Shown here piece after piece: positions 37,701-49,300 of a stretch of 64,000 nucleotides of DNA. Numbering within the stretch: position 1 is the stretch's first letter; every line of letters starts with the position of its first letter. The DNA comes from Bacteroidota bacterium (GTDB lineage Bacteria; Bacteroidota; Bacteroidia; B-17B0; Aurantibacillaceae). The stretch lies in NCBI GenBank assembly GCA_947450025.1, contig CANFTW010000003.1, positions 209,861 to 273,860 of the forward strand. Direction: 5' to 3'. The notes under the pieces are model-generated. The model saw only the letters and a list, made by a program, of their open reading frames with translations. It ran no database searches and was not told where the DNA came from. Made by a program: the position numbers and the translations under genes.

Positions 37701-40700
37701 CCAATTATCTTTAAATCCAAGTTCTTTTCCAGTTAATTGTTTTGGGTCAGCAACAGGTACAATTAATTTATCTGGCTCAGGTGGAACACCAGCTTATACC
37801 TATAATTTAAATGGCGGAACATATCAAGGATCGACCATATTTGCTAATCAATCGGCAGGATCTTATTTAATGGGAATCAAGGATGCGAATGGATGTGTGT
37901 CAACTCAGACTATTGCAGTTACCCAACCGCCAGCATTAGCAATTACAGTTGCAAGTCAAAATGCAAATTGTACAACAGCAAATGGTGTTGGGTCAGCAAC
38001 AGTTACAGGAGGAACTGGTTTTATTACCTATACATGGAATCCTTCAGGTGGCGCTGCAGCAACATCAAATAGCGTGGCTACTGGAAATTATACAGTAACA
38101 GCTACTGATGCTAATGGTTGTGTTATTTCTAGTCCAGTTTCGATTGGTGTTACTTTAGGAGGCACCGCTTCTATTACAGCATCTACAAATATTACATGTA
38201 ATGGATTGTGTAACGGCAGTATGACGGCAGGAATGATAGGTGGAACAGCGCCTTTTACATACTCTTGGACTCCAGGAGGTCAAACAACAGCTGTTGCATC
38301 AAATTTATGTTCCGGTACCTATTCATGTACTATTACTGATTTTTATGGTTGTAAATCAACCGCATTTGGTACAATTACTCAACCATCTGCATTAACTCCC
38401 ATCATGAATTCTCAAAACGTAAAATGTTATAATACACCAACAGGAACAGTTTCTGTAGCTGGGTCTGGAGGTCAATCACCATACTCTTATTCATGGCCAA
38501 CATTAGCAAGTACTTTAACAACAGTATCAAATGTTGCCTCAGGAAATTATGATTGTATTACAACAGATGCTAACGGTTGTTCCATTACCACAAGTATCAC
38601 CGTTACTCAACCAACGTCTATTACATTAACATCATCTGTAACAGCTGCAAACTGTAACCAACCAAATGGGTCAGCAACCATTATTGTGTCGGGAGGTATT
38701 CCTGCATATACTCAAACATGGAGCGCGTCAGGTTCTCCTACAACAGCTGCAATATCAGGTCAATTAGCAGGTACTTATTCAGTTCAAATTAAAGACGCCA
38801 ACAATTGTTTACAAGCCTTAACGGTTACTATTCCTAACTTATCTGGACCATCCATAAGTATTACTAGTCAAACTAATGTGAGTTGTTATAATGGTAATAA
38901 TGGAGTGGCAACAACATCTGTTACAGGAGGTGTGGCACCTTATATTTATACCTGGAGTAATGGATTGGTTACACCAAACGGAACAAATTTAACCGCCCAA
39001 TTATATACGGTTTCAGCAACCGATCAAGCAGGATGTATTGCCTCAACAAGCGTAAATATTTTACAACCCACCGCATTAACTGTGACAATATCTCCAACAC
39101 AACCAACATGTTTTGGGGCAACCAACGGTTTAGGAACTGCTGCTGCATTTGGAGGAACACCTAATTATACGTATGCATGGACTGTTGGCGGCAATGGGTC
39201 TATTACAACACCATTAGGTGCAGGAAACTATGGATTAACTGTTACTGATGGAAATGGATGTATCATAACATCTAGTATGGTGTTGACTAATCCACCTGCC
39301 ATGGCAGCAAGTATTACATCTACAAACGTAACATGTTTTAATGCATGTAATGGATTAGCCGTTGCAACAACAACTAATGGCATTGGCGTCGTAAGTTATG
39401 TGTGGACAGGAGGTGCGACCCCTGTGTCTTCTCAAACATTAACGGGAGCTTGCGCAGGATCATTTACGGTGTTAGCAACCGATCAAAATTTTTGTACAGC
39501 TAACGCGGTTGTTAATATTACAGAACCTGCTCAAATAACCGCAAATATCTCATCCACAGGAAGCGTGACGTGTTATGGGGGAAATAATGGGTTTGCAGTT
39601 GTAACTCCTGCAGGAGGAAACGGAGCGTATACATATACATGGTCACCAAGTGGCGGAAACTCCGCAACAGCAAGCTCATTAACAGCAGGTTCTTATATTG
39701 CAACAATAACGGATGCAACGGGATGTTCAGCTTCTGCCACAGCAACTATCATTCAGTCATCAGCATTTACAACAACGTTAACCACTACTAATGTTAATTG
39801 TAATGCAGCTTGTGATGGAACGGGAAATATAGCATTTAGTGGCGGTGTTGGTATTCCTACGTTTTTATGGGAACCAGGATTACAATCAGGCAACTCGGTC
39901 AATAATTTATGTGCAGGAAATCAAACGGTGACAATAACTTCAAACGGTGCTTGTACATCAGTGTTAACTTTTACGTTAACTGAGCCAACGGCGTTAACAG
40001 CTATAATTAGTACTACAAATTCAAATTGTGGTCAGGCTAATGGGAGTGCTTGTGTGGTTGTAGGTGGAGGAACTTCGCCTTATGGTAGTTTATGGACTAA
40101 TGGAATTACCACAATGTGTAATAATAACATTATAGCAGGCCCATATACCTATACCGTTACGGATGCAAATAATTGTAAAACGGCAGTAGCCGGTCTAATA
40201 AATGATATTTCTGGCCCTCTTGTTACAGTAACAAGTTCTACAAATGTGAGTTGTTTTAATGGTACCGATGGCGCTGCAATCACTTCAGTTTCAGGGGGAG
40301 TTCCACCTTACACCTTTATGTGGGCTGGGACACAAACATTTACTACTCAAAATATTTCAGGCCTAACATCTGGTATAAAAAGTATTGCCGTGACTGATGC
40401 TGCTGGTTGTGTTGGTTCAGCCTCAGTAAATATTATAGCCCCTGCGCAATTAGTAAGCGCAATAGCTAGTTTCACAAATGTGACTTGTTTTGGGTATAAT
40501 AATGGAGGGGCGTCAATTCTTGTTAATGGAGGAACCGCTAATTATTCATATACTTGGACACCAAGCGCGCAAACATCTTCTGTTTTAACAAGCGTCGGAC
40601 CAAATACATATACCTGCAATATTACTGATGCCAATGGGTGTGCTACAACTCAAATAGTTTCTATTATTCAACCTCAATCATTAGTTATGTCGGCTTCTAG

Positions 40701-42693
40701 TTTTTCGCCAGCTTCTTGTTTTGGTCAAGCCAATGGACAAATTTCAACTTCTTTTCAAGGTGGCACTCAACCGTATGCTTATACCTGGACGCCTGCTCAA
40801 CCTAATTCTGGTATTATAACGGGCATATTAGCAGGGAACTATGCCTTATCTGTTTCAGATGCAAATAATTGTGTTATTACATCAAATTTTACAATTTTAG
40901 AGCCGTCTGCATTAACATCAACTTACACCTCTTTACCTGCTACTTGTGGTTTAGCTAATGGTTCAGCTACTCTAAATATTGGAGGAGGATCACCATCTTA
41001 TTCTGTGAATTGGAATACAGCCCCCCCTCAATCAGGCTTAATTGCTACTAATATGTCGCCTGGAACAAATTGGCAAGCAGTGATAACTGATGCGCATGGA
41101 TGTTCCCTAACTCAACCTATAACCGTGCCTAATGCTTTACCGCCAACAATCACAGGATTTAATGTCTTATCTCCAACGTGTTTTGGATTAACAAATGGCA
41201 CCGTTACAGTAAATTATGTTGACGGAACAGCTCCATATACTGTTAGTTGGCAAAATCCGATTTCACAAACCCTAACAACTTCGGCGTTAACAAGCAGTGT
41301 AATGGGAGTGTCTGCCGGTTTGTATAATGTTAACATTACTGACAATAATGGCTGTTCAACTGCTCAACCAGTTAATGTTACTCAGCCTAATATGTTAGTT
41401 TTAGTAACAACCCCTAACGTGACTATTTGTTATGGTCAAAGCACACAAATAAGTGCCTCTGCTAGCGGGGGAACACCAGCTTATACTTATTCATGGACAC
41501 CTAATACCTTATCTGGTAGTGGTCCACATACTGTGAATCCAACAACCGCTACATCATATTCGGTTTTAGTTAGCGATATTAATGGATGTTCACCTTCACT
41601 AAAAATCATTAACATCAATGTAACTCCTCAATTAAGTGTCGTTGGCAATTCAATTACATTGTGTCACGGTGCGGGAGGGTTATTAACACCTACTATTACT
41701 AGTCCTGGAAATGGAGGTCCTTATAATTATACTTGGAGTCCAATAACAGCAAGTACAAGTTCAATAATAGTTTTAGGAAATGCGCCAACTAATGTAACAA
41801 CAAATACCATTTCTTTAACATTAAGTGATGGCTGCTCATTGCCAGATGCTATTGCAGTTTTTACAGTTGTTGCTAACCCATTACCAACGGTTACATTTAC
41901 TGCAAGTATGCTAGAGGCATGTGCACCTGCTAGTATTGATTTTTTAGCTACACCTGGCGTAGCAGGAAACTATTCATATGTTTGGTATTATGAAAATAAG
42001 GACATGATGGGAACAACTAATCCTGTGACATATAATTTTGCCACAGCAGATTCTGTAACAATTAAATTAGTTATTACAAACACAGTAACAGGGTGTACAA
42101 ATACAGAAATAAAAACAAATTATATTCTTATTAATAAACAACCTATCGCTTCGTTTTATGCTAATCCGCGAGTAACAAGCATTTTGGATCCAAATATTAA
42201 TTTTATTAATACATCTCAAGGAGCCGTAAGTTATTTTTGGGATTTTGGAGATGTTACTTCTGTAAATGGATTAAATAATTCTTCAGCAACTAATCCAAGT
42301 CATTATTATAATTCATCGGGGGTCTATAATGTTCATTTAATAGCAACTTCTATAAAAGGTTGTAAAGATACAGCAGAGGTTATAGTTGAAATTAAACCTG
42401 ATTTCGCTATTTACATTCCTAATGCATTTACTCCTGATGAGAATGGTACAAATGACATTTTTCAACCAATAGGAGTTGGTATAAATGAAGATAAATATCA
42501 ATTGGATATTTTTGATAGATGGGGAGAAAATGTATTTACTAGTGATAATTTTAGAAAAGGCTGGGATGGCACTGTAAAAGGAAGCACTAAACCAGTCCCT
42601 CAAGGAGTATATGTTTATAAGTTAATGGTTTATGACCTTCAGGGCAATAAACATCCATTTGTTGGACATGTTACAGTTATTAGGCAAAATTAG
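34744..42693 (+). CDS. Giant SprB-repeat adhesin with T9SS type B sorting domain
   Basis: A 2649-residue surface protein. Order: signal peptide (1-19), a CUB-like domain (about 22-140, GYDFMYIYDGPN), a PKD domain (about 150-235, YTWDFDNGQTG), a P-domain-like unit (about 280-430), and then about 20 SprB repeats of about 80-90 residues. Each SprB repeat opens with NVTCFGLANG or a variant and continues to GGxxPYxYxW, with Cys conserved at its start and before the end (DANGC). A PKD domain lies near 2480-2550 (YFWDFGD). The last about 95 residues (YIPNAFTPDENGTNDIF) are a type B sorting domain, so it leaves by the type IX system. Relatives include the mobile adhesin SprB of gliding Flavobacteria. 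Gliding is not proven here. Confidence 0.92.
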   Translation: MKYIFTSLLIFISLSFFSQNYLLNGTTNNTTISTCTGNFNDSGGAGGSYGNSQDYTITFCPTTPGNKINLLFTAFATENGYDFMYIYDGPNTGSPSLGVYSGTAVTPIGNVQATASNTSGCITIRFHSDGSVTAAGWAAVISCITPCQTINSVFNSSSPAPVGGIIKICQGQSVTFNGSGTFSSSGAGAAYTWDFDNGQTGSGTTATTTYTAPGVYVVNLNINKSGCINYNKINQIVQVSTTPSFSATTTSTNSICIGQSATLIGSVTPTPFIVNCSPPTAGTTFLPDGSGVSYQSCLTVDCYGSSQTVTSMADIGNICINIEHSFLDDLDMIIQCPNGQQVSLKDDVGGGGTYLGNPIDDVTSGPGTGFTYCFDMSGTALLINGPTVTSGSPAGPSIAAGTYSPAASFAGLIGCPLNGGWCLKITDHAAIDDGYIFNWDINFNATVPASQSFTPTIVSQTWSGPNITSTSGNNAIITPTATGSYCYTLTAVDNFGCSYTTVRCVTVTPGPNAGVSNTLAVCNSAAASNLFSLLGIGALTTGSWTGPTPSLTGGYLGTFNPAGLASGAYNYTYTVPGSGACPPATAVVSVTIRPNPLATLTATNPSCGSTNGQVFINNSSCCAQTITSFASSLGAVSGQTVTGLGAGTPIITLTNSFGCTYTVSTTLSSATGPSSITITPTNANCGNNNGSFTFGSPIGGTSPYVYSINGGAFSATSPTTGLAPGTYSVTVKDAGGCTYTSTTTISNIAGPTAIAGTSSPASCAGATGSYTVTGVTGGSAAYTYSVDGGAFSGATTFSGLASGTHTITVKDANGCFYTTTFSVGIAAGINSALVNASTASCGQSNATATVSAVTGGVPTYSYSYDGGAYTSSSTTTGLPAGNHTVVIMDANTCTLSVLYTVVSLGSPTTSITSFSNVTCFGLANGSCTVAIPTGGAGAPFTYSLTAPLQTNGNGQFSGLPPGTYNISVQDVAGCVATTSVVITQPTQLSLNPSSFPVNCFGSATGTINLSGSGGTPAYTYNLNGGTYQGSTIFANQSAGSYLMGIKDANGCVSTQTIAVTQPPALAITVASQNANCTTANGVGSATVTGGTGFITYTWNPSGGAAATSNSVATGNYTVTATDANGCVISSPVSIGVTLGGTASITASTNITCNGLCNGSMTAGMIGGTAPFTYSWTPGGQTTAVASNLCSGTYSCTITDFYGCKSTAFGTITQPSALTPIMNSQNVKCYNTPTGTVSVAGSGGQSPYSYSWPTLASTLTTVSNVASGNYDCITTDANGCSITTSITVTQPTSITLTSSVTAANCNQPNGSATIIVSGGIPAYTQTWSASGSPTTAAISGQLAGTYSVQIKDANNCLQALTVTIPNLSGPSISITSQTNVSCYNGNNGVATTSVTGGVAPYIYTWSNGLVTPNGTNLTAQLYTVSATDQAGCIASTSVNILQPTALTVTISPTQPTCFGATNGLGTAAAFGGTPNYTYAWTVGGNGSITTPLGAGNYGLTVTDGNGCIITSSMVLTNPPAMAASITSTNVTCFNACNGLAVATTTNGIGVVSYVWTGGATPVSSQTLTGACAGSFTVLATDQNFCTANAVVNITEPAQITANISSTGSVTCYGGNNGFAVVTPAGGNGAYTYTWSPSGGNSATASSLTAGSYIATITDATGCSASATATIIQSSAFTTTLTTTNVNCNAACDGTGNIAFSGGVGIPTFLWEPGLQSGNSVNNLCAGNQTVTITSNGACTSVLTFTLTEPTALTAIISTTNSNCGQANGSACVVVGGGTSPYGSLWTNGITTMCNNNIIAGPYTYTVTDANNCKTAVAGLINDISGPLVTVTSSTNVSCFNGTDGAAITSVSGGVPPYTFMWAGTQTFTTQNISGLTSGIKSIAVTDAAGCVGSASVNIIAPAQLVSAIASFTNVTCFGYNNGGASILVNGGTANYSYTWTPSAQTSSVLTSVGPNTYTCNITDANGCATTQIVSIIQPQSLVMSASSFSPASCFGQANGQISTSFQGGTQPYAYTWTPAQPNSGIITGILAGNYALSVSDANNCVITSNFTILEPSALTSTYTSLPATCGLANGSATLNIGGGSPSYSVNWNTAPPQSGLIATNMSPGTNWQAVITDAHGCSLTQPITVPNALPPTITGFNVLSPTCFGLTNGTVTVNYVDGTAPYTVSWQNPISQTLTTSALTSSVMGVSAGLYNVNITDNNGCSTAQPVNVTQPNMLVLVTTPNVTICYGQSTQISASASGGTPAYTYSWTPNTLSGSGPHTVNPTTATSYSVLVSDINGCSPSLKIININVTPQLSVVGNSITLCHGAGGLLTPTITSPGNGGPYNYTWSPITASTSSIIVLGNAPTNVTTNTISLTLSDGCSLPDAIAVFTVVANPLPTVTFTASMLEACAPASIDFLATPGVAGNYSYVWYYENKDMMGTTNPVTYNFATADSVTIKLVITNTVTGCTNTEIKTNYILINKQPIASFYANPRVTSILDPNINFINTSQGAVSYFWDFGDVTSVNGLNNSSATNPSHYYNSSGVYNVHLIATSIKGCKDTAEVIVEIKPDFAIYIPNAFTPDENGTNDIFQPIGVGINEDKYQLDIFDRWGENVFTSDNFRKGWDGTVKGSTKPVPQGVYVYKLMVYDLQGNKHPFVGHVTVIRQN

Positions 42694-42702
42694 GACGCTT
42701 CA

Positions 42703-42726
42703 AAAGGCCGCTGAAAAGCGGCCTTT
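42703..42726 (+). terminator. Terminator of the giant adhesin gene
   Basis: Perfect 10 bp stem AAAGGCCGCT / AGCGGCCTTT with a GAAA tetraloop and TTTTT tail. Confidence 0.93.
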
Positions 42727-42753
42727 TTAGTATATATATTTTTAAGGCAATTC

Positions 42754-42782
42754 TTGTTATTACGTTCAATAATGTATCTTTG
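42754..42782 (+). promoter_or_regulatory. Bacteroidota promoter for lepA
   Basis: -33 TTG (42754-42756), 18 nt spacer, and -7 TATCTTTG (42775-42782), 19 bp before the lepA ATG. Confidence 0.7.
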
Positions 42783-42801
42783 CAGACTTATTTAATATTA
42801 G

Positions 42802-44592
42802 ATGAAGAACATTCGTAATTTTTGCATTATTGCACATATCGATCATGGTAAATCAACCTTAGCTGATCGTTTATTAGAGTATACCAAAACAATTACAAGT
42901 CGCGAAATGGAAGCACAAGTTCTTGATGATATGGACTTGGAAAAAGAACGAGGCATTACGATTAAAAGTCACGCTATTCAAATGGATTACGTGTATAAAG
43001 GCGAAAAATTTGTTCTAAATTTAATTGATACTCCTGGCCATGTTGATTTTAGTTATGAGGTTTCGCGTTCCATTGCGGCATGTGAAGGCGCTTTATTAAT
43101 TGTAGATGCAGCGCAAGGCATACAAGCACAAACTATTTCTAATTTATATTTAGCATTAGAGCATGATTTAACAATTATTCCAATTTTAAATAAAATGGAT
43201 TTGCCTAGCGCTGAACCCGAAATGGTTACTGACCAAATTGTTGACTTAATAGGCTGCGATCGTAGCGAGGTAATTCCTGCAAGTGGTAAAACAGGAATGG
43301 GTATTGAAGAGATTTTATCAGCGATTATTGAGCGCGTGAAATGTCCTGTTGGCGACCCAGAAGCACCATTACAAGCATTAATTTTTGATAGCGTTTTTAA
43401 TAGTTTTAGAGGAATTATTGCTTACTATAAAATTTTAAATGGAACCATCAAAAAAGGGGATAAAGTAAAATTTTTCAATACAGGCTCAGTCTATAATGCC
43501 GATGAAATTGGCGTTTTAAAATTAAAACCCGAACCACGCAATGTCATGAGCACTGGCGACGTGGGATATATAATTTCTGGAATCAAAGAAGCAAAAGAAG
43601 TAAAAGTAGGAGATACGATTACCCATTTTGACAGACCATGTGCGGCAGCTATTCATGGATTTGAGGAAGTAAAACCGATGGTGTTTGCAGGCATTTACCC
43701 AGTTGATACCGAAGATTTTGAGGAGTTACGTTATAGCATGGAGAAGCTTCAGTTAAACGACGCTTCTTTAACTTGGGAACCTGAATCATCTTTGGCATTG
43801 GGTTTTGGCTTTAGATGTGGTTTCTTGGGTATGTTGCATATGGAAATTGTGCAAGAACGATTAGAGCGTGAATTTAAAATGACGGTGATTACAACGGTGC
43901 CTAACGTATCGTATGTTGCCTATCAAACTAATGGAGATGTGGTCACGGTTAATAATCCAAGTGATTTGCCAGACCCTGCAAGAATTAATTATATTGAAGA
44001 GCCTTATATCAAAGCAAATATTATTACCAAGTCAGATTTTATTGGACCAGTGATGAGTTTGTGTATTGAGAAACGTGGCACTATTGTGACTCAAAACTAT
44101 TTAACGGCAGATAGAGTAGAGTTAGTATTTGAAATGCCACTTGGAGAAGTAGTATTTGATTTCTTTGATCGATTAAAATCTATTTCAAAAGGATATGCAT
44201 CTTTTGATTATCATCCAATAGGGATGAGAGAATCTGATTTAGTGAAATTAGATATATTATTAAAAGGAGAGCCCGTAGATGCTTTATCATGTTTAATTCA
44301 TAGAAGTAATTCATACCATTTTGGTAAAAAGATTTGCGAAAAACTAAAAGAGTTAATTCCTAAACAACAATTTGAAATTCCAATTCAAGCAGCTATTGGG
44401 GCTAAAATTATTTCTCGAGAAACTATTAGTGCTATGAGAAAGGATGTTACCGCTAAATGTTATGGTGGGGATATTAGTCGTAAGCGTAAATTACTAGAAA
44501 AACAAAAAGAAGGTAAAAAACGCATGAAATCGGTTGGAAATGTTGAGATACCACAAAGTGCCTTTATGGCCGTGTTAAAACTAAACGATTAG
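42802..44592 (+). CDS. lepA: Elongation factor 4 (LepA), translational GTPase
   Basis: A 596-residue ribosome-bound GTPase that promotes back-translocation and ribosome biogenesis. G-domain motifs are [10 protein letters not shown] (about 10-19), DTPGHVDF (about 77) and NKMDLP (about 131). Domain II and the LepA-specific C-terminal domain follow, with [29 protein letters not shown] and a terminal [11 protein letters not shown]. Full length. Not co-transcribed with the adhesin, from which it is separated by a terminator and a promoter. Confidence 0.97.
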   Translation: MKNIRNFCIIAHIDHGKSTLADRLLEYTKTITSREMEAQVLDDMDLEKERGITIKSHAIQMDYVYKGEKFVLNLIDTPGHVDFSYEVSRSIAACEGALLIVDAAQGIQAQTISNLYLALEHDLTIIPILNKMDLPSAEPEMVTDQIVDLIGCDRSEVIPASGKTGMGIEEILSAIIERVKCPVGDPEAPLQALIFDSVFNSFRGIIAYYKILNGTIKKGDKVKFFNTGSVYNADEIGVLKLKPEPRNVMSTGDVGYIISGIKEAKEVKVGDTITHFDRPCAAAIHGFEEVKPMVFAGIYPVDTEDFEELRYSMEKLQLNDASLTWEPESSLALGFGFRCGFLGMLHMEIVQERLEREFKMTVITTVPNVSYVAYQTNGDVVTVNNPSDLPDPARINYIEEPYIKANIITKSDFIGPVMSLCIEKRGTIVTQNYLTADRVELVFEMPLGEVVFDFFDRLKSISKGYASFDYHPIGMRESDLVKLDILLKGEPVDALSCLIHRSNSYHFGKKICEKLKELIPKQQFEIPIQAAIGAKIISRETISAMRKDVTAKCYGGDISRKRKLLEKQKEGKKRMKSVGNVEIPQSAFMAVLKLND

Positions 44593-44632
44593 AAGACGAC
44601 TTAACAAATGAATGATTAAATAGCTATTATTT

Positions 44633-46249
44633 TCATAGCTCTTTTTTGTTTTTAAAAACAGGAGTTGATTTTGCTGAAGCTAGCCACAAAAAGAGGGTTT
44701 GAAAAAAGATGAAGAAGGTCACGCCTGATTGTGTTTCTAAAGTGTCTTCTGTAAAAAATGAAAGAACCGCTATTGAGAAAAATGGCCAATACAAAAAGTG
44801 TAATGTTTTTCTTAAAGTGTATGCAGGATAAAGCAAATAGAACAGAAATAAGATTAATCCAAATAAACCAAACGCCACAGTAATCGCTAAGTACTGATTA
44901 TGACATCTTAAACGCCACACAGTCTCAAGTTTAGAATTTGTTTTTTCATACATGTGATTATATGAATCTTGTATATCGCCTGTTCCTACTCCCAACAGTG
45001 GGTGTTTATTAAAAATGTACGCTCCGGTTTTCCAAAATTCTAAGCGCATGCTAATTGAATGCCCAGAAGGATTTTCTCCTTTTTTAAATTTAGTATACTC
45101 CCACACAAGTTCTCTCCATTTTGAGATTAATCCACTATGCAAGTCATATTCATAATTACTGATTCCATTTTCTATATGGTCGATATCTTCTGGAGATAAT
45201 TTGGATACAGCGACAGAGTCTTTTGCCACACCTTTGCTTGCTAAATATCGTAGCAAGGTAAATCGTATTTTGTTTCCTTTATTATCTAAGCCGTCAAAGT
45301 TGTTTTTACTTCTTTTATTCCATTCTTTTTTTAGTTCATCCTCATTAATATTAATATTAATTAAATTGCCGTTTTCGGCTGCGGTTGATAGTGTATTATG
45401 AAAGTAGGTGTTGCCACTTTGTGTTTTATGTAAAATGATATTTGCAGGATTTGTAGTCGTTGGCTCATACATGTTTAAACTTTTATAAGCCTTGCTTATG
45501 ATTAGTGAGGCAACTATTAAGAACACACCTAAAACACTCAGTGCAATAGTTTTATTTAGCCATTTAAAGCTATAGACGATTAAAAGCAAAAAAGTGGTTA
45601 GGATTAAAAATAAGGCACCAGTTGCCATATCTAATTTATACATAAAAAACACTAACCATGCCGCAATCAAAAAAGATAGAAGTTTATTATAAAATTTTGA
45701 CTCTTTGACGGAATAATAGAATAAGCCAATAATAGCAAATGAGATAAACAAAGAGTAGCGAATGTGAGACATAAAAACAGAAGCATTTCGAACATCTACA
45801 ATATTTTTTTTTGTATAACCTGCATACACTAAATAACAATAGATTGAACTTACAAAAACACTTAAAAAATATAATTTAAATAGGTACTTGAATTCTTTTT
45901 CGTTCAAAGGATTTGTTGTAAAGAAAATTAAGGGTAATACAATGAGTGGTATTTTGTTTCTTAAATCATCAAGTCCTTTTAAATAGTTTTGAGTGTAGAT
46001 CATTCCTAACATATGAAGAATGAAGAAAGAAATGAGTACCCAAAAGATTTTATTTGTTTTTAGTTGTTGCCATTTTCTTTGAAAATCAAACTCTAATAAC
46101 CAATTGGCAGCTAATATAATTTGTGGGATACTTGTGGGTACTGTTCCAAATAACATTCCGGCAGCTAGACCAATTATTCCAAATAAAAAGATATACCGAT
46201 GCCAAATATCAGGAAGCATAAGGGGTTTGTTAGTTTTAATAAAACGCAA
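44633..46249 (-). CDS. O-antigen ligase family membrane protein
   Basis: A 538-residue protein with about 10-12 membrane segments. The large outer loop (about 265-400) is hydrophilic, and the Wzy_C/WaaL-type segment HPLLGVGTGDIQ is at about 418-429. Such proteins ligate O-antigen onto lipid A core or polymerise repeat units at the periplasmic face of the inner membrane. The N-terminus starts MRFIKTNKPLMLPDIWH at a clean ATG. No glycosyltransferase cluster is nearby, so the partner pathway is unclear; orphan ligases of this type are common in Bacteroidota. It ends near 44633 with no convincing terminator. Confidence 0.8.
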   Translation of the reverse strand: MRFIKTNKPLMLPDIWHRYIFLFGIIGLAAGMLFGTVPTSIPQIILAANWLLEFDFQRKWQQLKTNKIFWVLISFFILHMLGMIYTQNYLKGLDDLRNKIPLIVLPLIFFTTNPLNEKEFKYLFKLYFLSVFVSSIYCYLVYAGYTKKNIVDVRNASVFMSHIRYSLFISFAIIGLFYYSVKESKFYNKLLSFLIAAWLVFFMYKLDMATGALFLILTTFLLLIVYSFKWLNKTIALSVLGVFLIVASLIISKAYKSLNMYEPTTTNPANIILHKTQSGNTYFHNTLSTAAENGNLINININEDELKKEWNKRSKNNFDGLDNKGNKIRFTLLRYLASKGVAKDSVAVSKLSPEDIDHIENGISNYEYDLHSGLISKWRELVWEYTKFKKGENPSGHSISMRLEFWKTGAYIFNKHPLLGVGTGDIQDSYNHMYEKTNSKLETVWRLRCHNQYLAITVAFGLFGLILFLFYLLYPAYTLRKTLHFLYWPFFSIAVLSFFTEDTLETQSGVTFFIFFQTLFLWLASAKSTPVFKNKKEL

Positions 46250-46311
46250 GATAAGATGTTTTATTGCTTTGCCACTAAAATATTAATTGGCCTTAAATTT
46301 TGTATAAACAA

Positions 46312-46343
46312 AAAAGCTCTGCTGTTTGAATAGCAGAGCTTTT
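46312..46343 (-). terminator. Terminator after the 1538-aa adhesin gene
   Basis: Perfect 12 bp stem AAAAGCTCTGCT / AGCAGAGCTTTT, 8 nt loop, just downstream of the minus-strand gene at 46361. Confidence 0.92.
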
Positions 46344-46360
46344 TAACAATAATATGTAAT

Positions 46361-49300
46361 CTATTTAGGGATCAAAGAAACATGTCCAACTTTTTCATAG
46401 CCTTTTTTCTTATCATCTTTAAATGAAATTTTCCAAACGTATACATCTTGTTTTAGCACTGGACCAGAATTGTTTCTTGCACCATTCCATGAATTATTAA
46501 CATCATTAGTTTTAAATATTAATTCTCCCCATCTGTCATAAATTAATAACTGAAATGTTGAATAATCTACTCCAGTTGGTGGCAAGAATATTTGGAAGAC
46601 GTCATTCAGCCCGTCCACACCGGGAGTAAATGCGTTTGGAACATATAAAACAACATCTGGATTAATTTTCACAATAATAGAAGTATCATCCACACACCCT
46701 TCATTACTTGTGGCTATTAAAGTTACAACATAGTTACCTGAGGTTGTAAATAAATATGTTTCATCAACTTGAGTACTTGAGTATAATCCACCAATATCCC
46801 ATGAATAGGTATTATTAGCTAAAACAGTGGATTGATTAGTGAAATCTATTTGTCCAGACACTACAGTGGTTTCTAATACAGAAGGATCAAAGGATGCAAT
46901 AGGCATAGCAAAAACAGTTATTCCGCTGGAAGAAGCAGTAGTATCTTTACAACCAATATTATCCGTATAGTATAATGTTGCTGTATAAGTTCCTGGAGTT
47001 GTATAGGTATGATTCACAAATAAGCCTGTATCTACTGGAGTTCCGTCTCCAAAATCCCAAATAGCAGTTCCTGTATTTACTGTTGTCGTTGCATAATCAA
47101 CAGTTACAGGATTACAACCTGAATTGATATTTGGAACAGCGTTCGCATTTGGTTTTGCATTAACTAAGATAGAAAGTGTTTTTGTATCCGGACATAAACC
47201 ACTTGGAGCTGGGTCAGTACTATAACTTACAACACTTGTTCCTGCTCCAGCTAATGTTGGAGAAAAATTTGTACCAGTAACACCATTTCCAAACCAAACT
47301 CCACCAGGGTATTGAGCTAAGGCTTGAAGATTGGTTTGGGCATCATAAATACAATATGGGCCTAAAGCGCCAATAATATTGGCAGGTATAAATTTCACTA
47401 CACTTACAATGATTGTGTCAACAATAACACATGGTGAATTGGTTAATGTATAATACATCGCGTTATTTCCAATTAAACTAGCTCCAGGGTTAAACACACC
47501 AGATGCAGAAACACTTGTTCCTGCTGCTGCTGTCCAAACTCCTCCAGAAGGTGTTACAGTCATTTGTTGTGTCGCAAAGTTATCGCAGAATGGCCCTGCT
47601 GTTGAAATAGTGGGCTGAGGAATAGAGTTTACAATGACTGAAATCGTACTCGCAGAAGGACATAATGTAGTTGTTGGCATTGAATTGGTGCTGTAGGTTA
47701 AGGTATGTGTTCCTGAACCAGCAGCAAGTGGATCAAAAGTAGAACCAGTTACCCCATTTCCAGACCAAACACCCACTCCAAGAGTAGATGTAGATAAGGC
47801 TGTAGATAAATTTATAGTTGGATTAGTAATACAAAGTGTGCTAATAGAACCAGTAATCGTTGATGGAACATATTGTTCAATTGAAATTGCAGTTGTTCCA
47901 GTGGATGAACAAGAACCGCCTCCTATGGTATAGGTATAGGTGTTATTTCCAATAGCGGCAATAGATGGTGTAAAAACACCTGAAGGTGTTGTTGCAGATC
48001 CTGATCCTGTCCAAGTCCCACCAGTTGGAGTTACCTGAAGGTTTAATGATGAAGCATTTGAGCACAAAGGGCCAACTGCTGTAATGGTTGGTGTAGCTGC
48101 AACAATTACATTAATGGTTGCTGATTGCGTTTGTGCACAGTTTGTTTGTCCAATTGGATTAACTACTACATTATACACAGTTGTTACTGATGGATTTGCA
48201 ACAGTGGTGTAGGAAGTTGGAGAAACTAAACCTGTTGTTGGAGACCATGAATAAGTAAATGCACTTGGATTTGAACCACCACAGTTTTGGAATCTGATAT
48301 TTGGTCTGTTCGAAGATGTAGAAAATGCTGTAGCGATAGGACATGCAACTGTTCCATCACTATTAAAATATCTTACAGAAATAAAAGGTGTTGTTGTATA
48401 TGGAGAGGATGAATTAGTAGTATAGGCAGGAGTTTGAGAGTTACAAACATCTATTAATAAGTTTGAAACACCATCCCATTCATAAGCAACAGGGAATTGG
48501 TAAGTATTCCAACCCGTTGTAATATTAATAGATGGTGAATAATAGACTTGAGTTAATCCAACTTGATCAAATGCTAATGGACTTAAATCTGTAACACTTG
48601 TACATTTCAACTTAATAGTAAAATCAGGATAAGTTGTTGTTCCACTGATTGATGTAATATTCCAGGAAATACTTGATATTTTACCAGGAATTACTCCAGC
48701 TGCTGTTAACTCTGCCGCAGTATATAATATTTGGTGACGTGTGTTTCGGTACCAATTTCCGTAAATAGCAGGATAGCTAGTTGTAGAATTCACAGAGGTT
48801 CCATTACCAATCGTAATCAAATTAGGAGTAGTACAACCACCTGAAGAAGACAAACCACAAGTAGTAGGTGTTGTATTACCGAAGTTAACTGCTAAAGATC
48901 CGCTATTAGAGGAACAAATGGTTGAAGTTTGTGGTGTTAATGTATATGAATATACAAAAGGAGCTACCGTAAAGGTTGAATTATAAAGACATTGTCCATC
49001 AAAAACAGTTACACTATATACACCAATTGATAAACCGGTAATACTATCTTTTAATGAAGATGTATTTAATAAAGTTGATGAGTAGCCGCCAGGCCCTGTT
49101 ACTGAATAACTATAAACTGGAGGAGCAGATGTTTGTAAATTGATAGAAGCATATGAGTTGTTATTACCAACGCAAATGCTTTTTATATTACTTGCATAAA
49201 TACTTCCGCCAGGCTGTTGAGTTAACACGTAATTGATAGAATCTTTGCAGCCACTAGCAGTGGTGTATACTAAAAAATAACTAGCGCCATTCACTGGGGC

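Noticed and set aside
34744..42693. Regular repeats resembling a CRISPR array
   Set aside because: They are in-frame coding SprB repeats with variable sequence, not short identical repeats with spacers.
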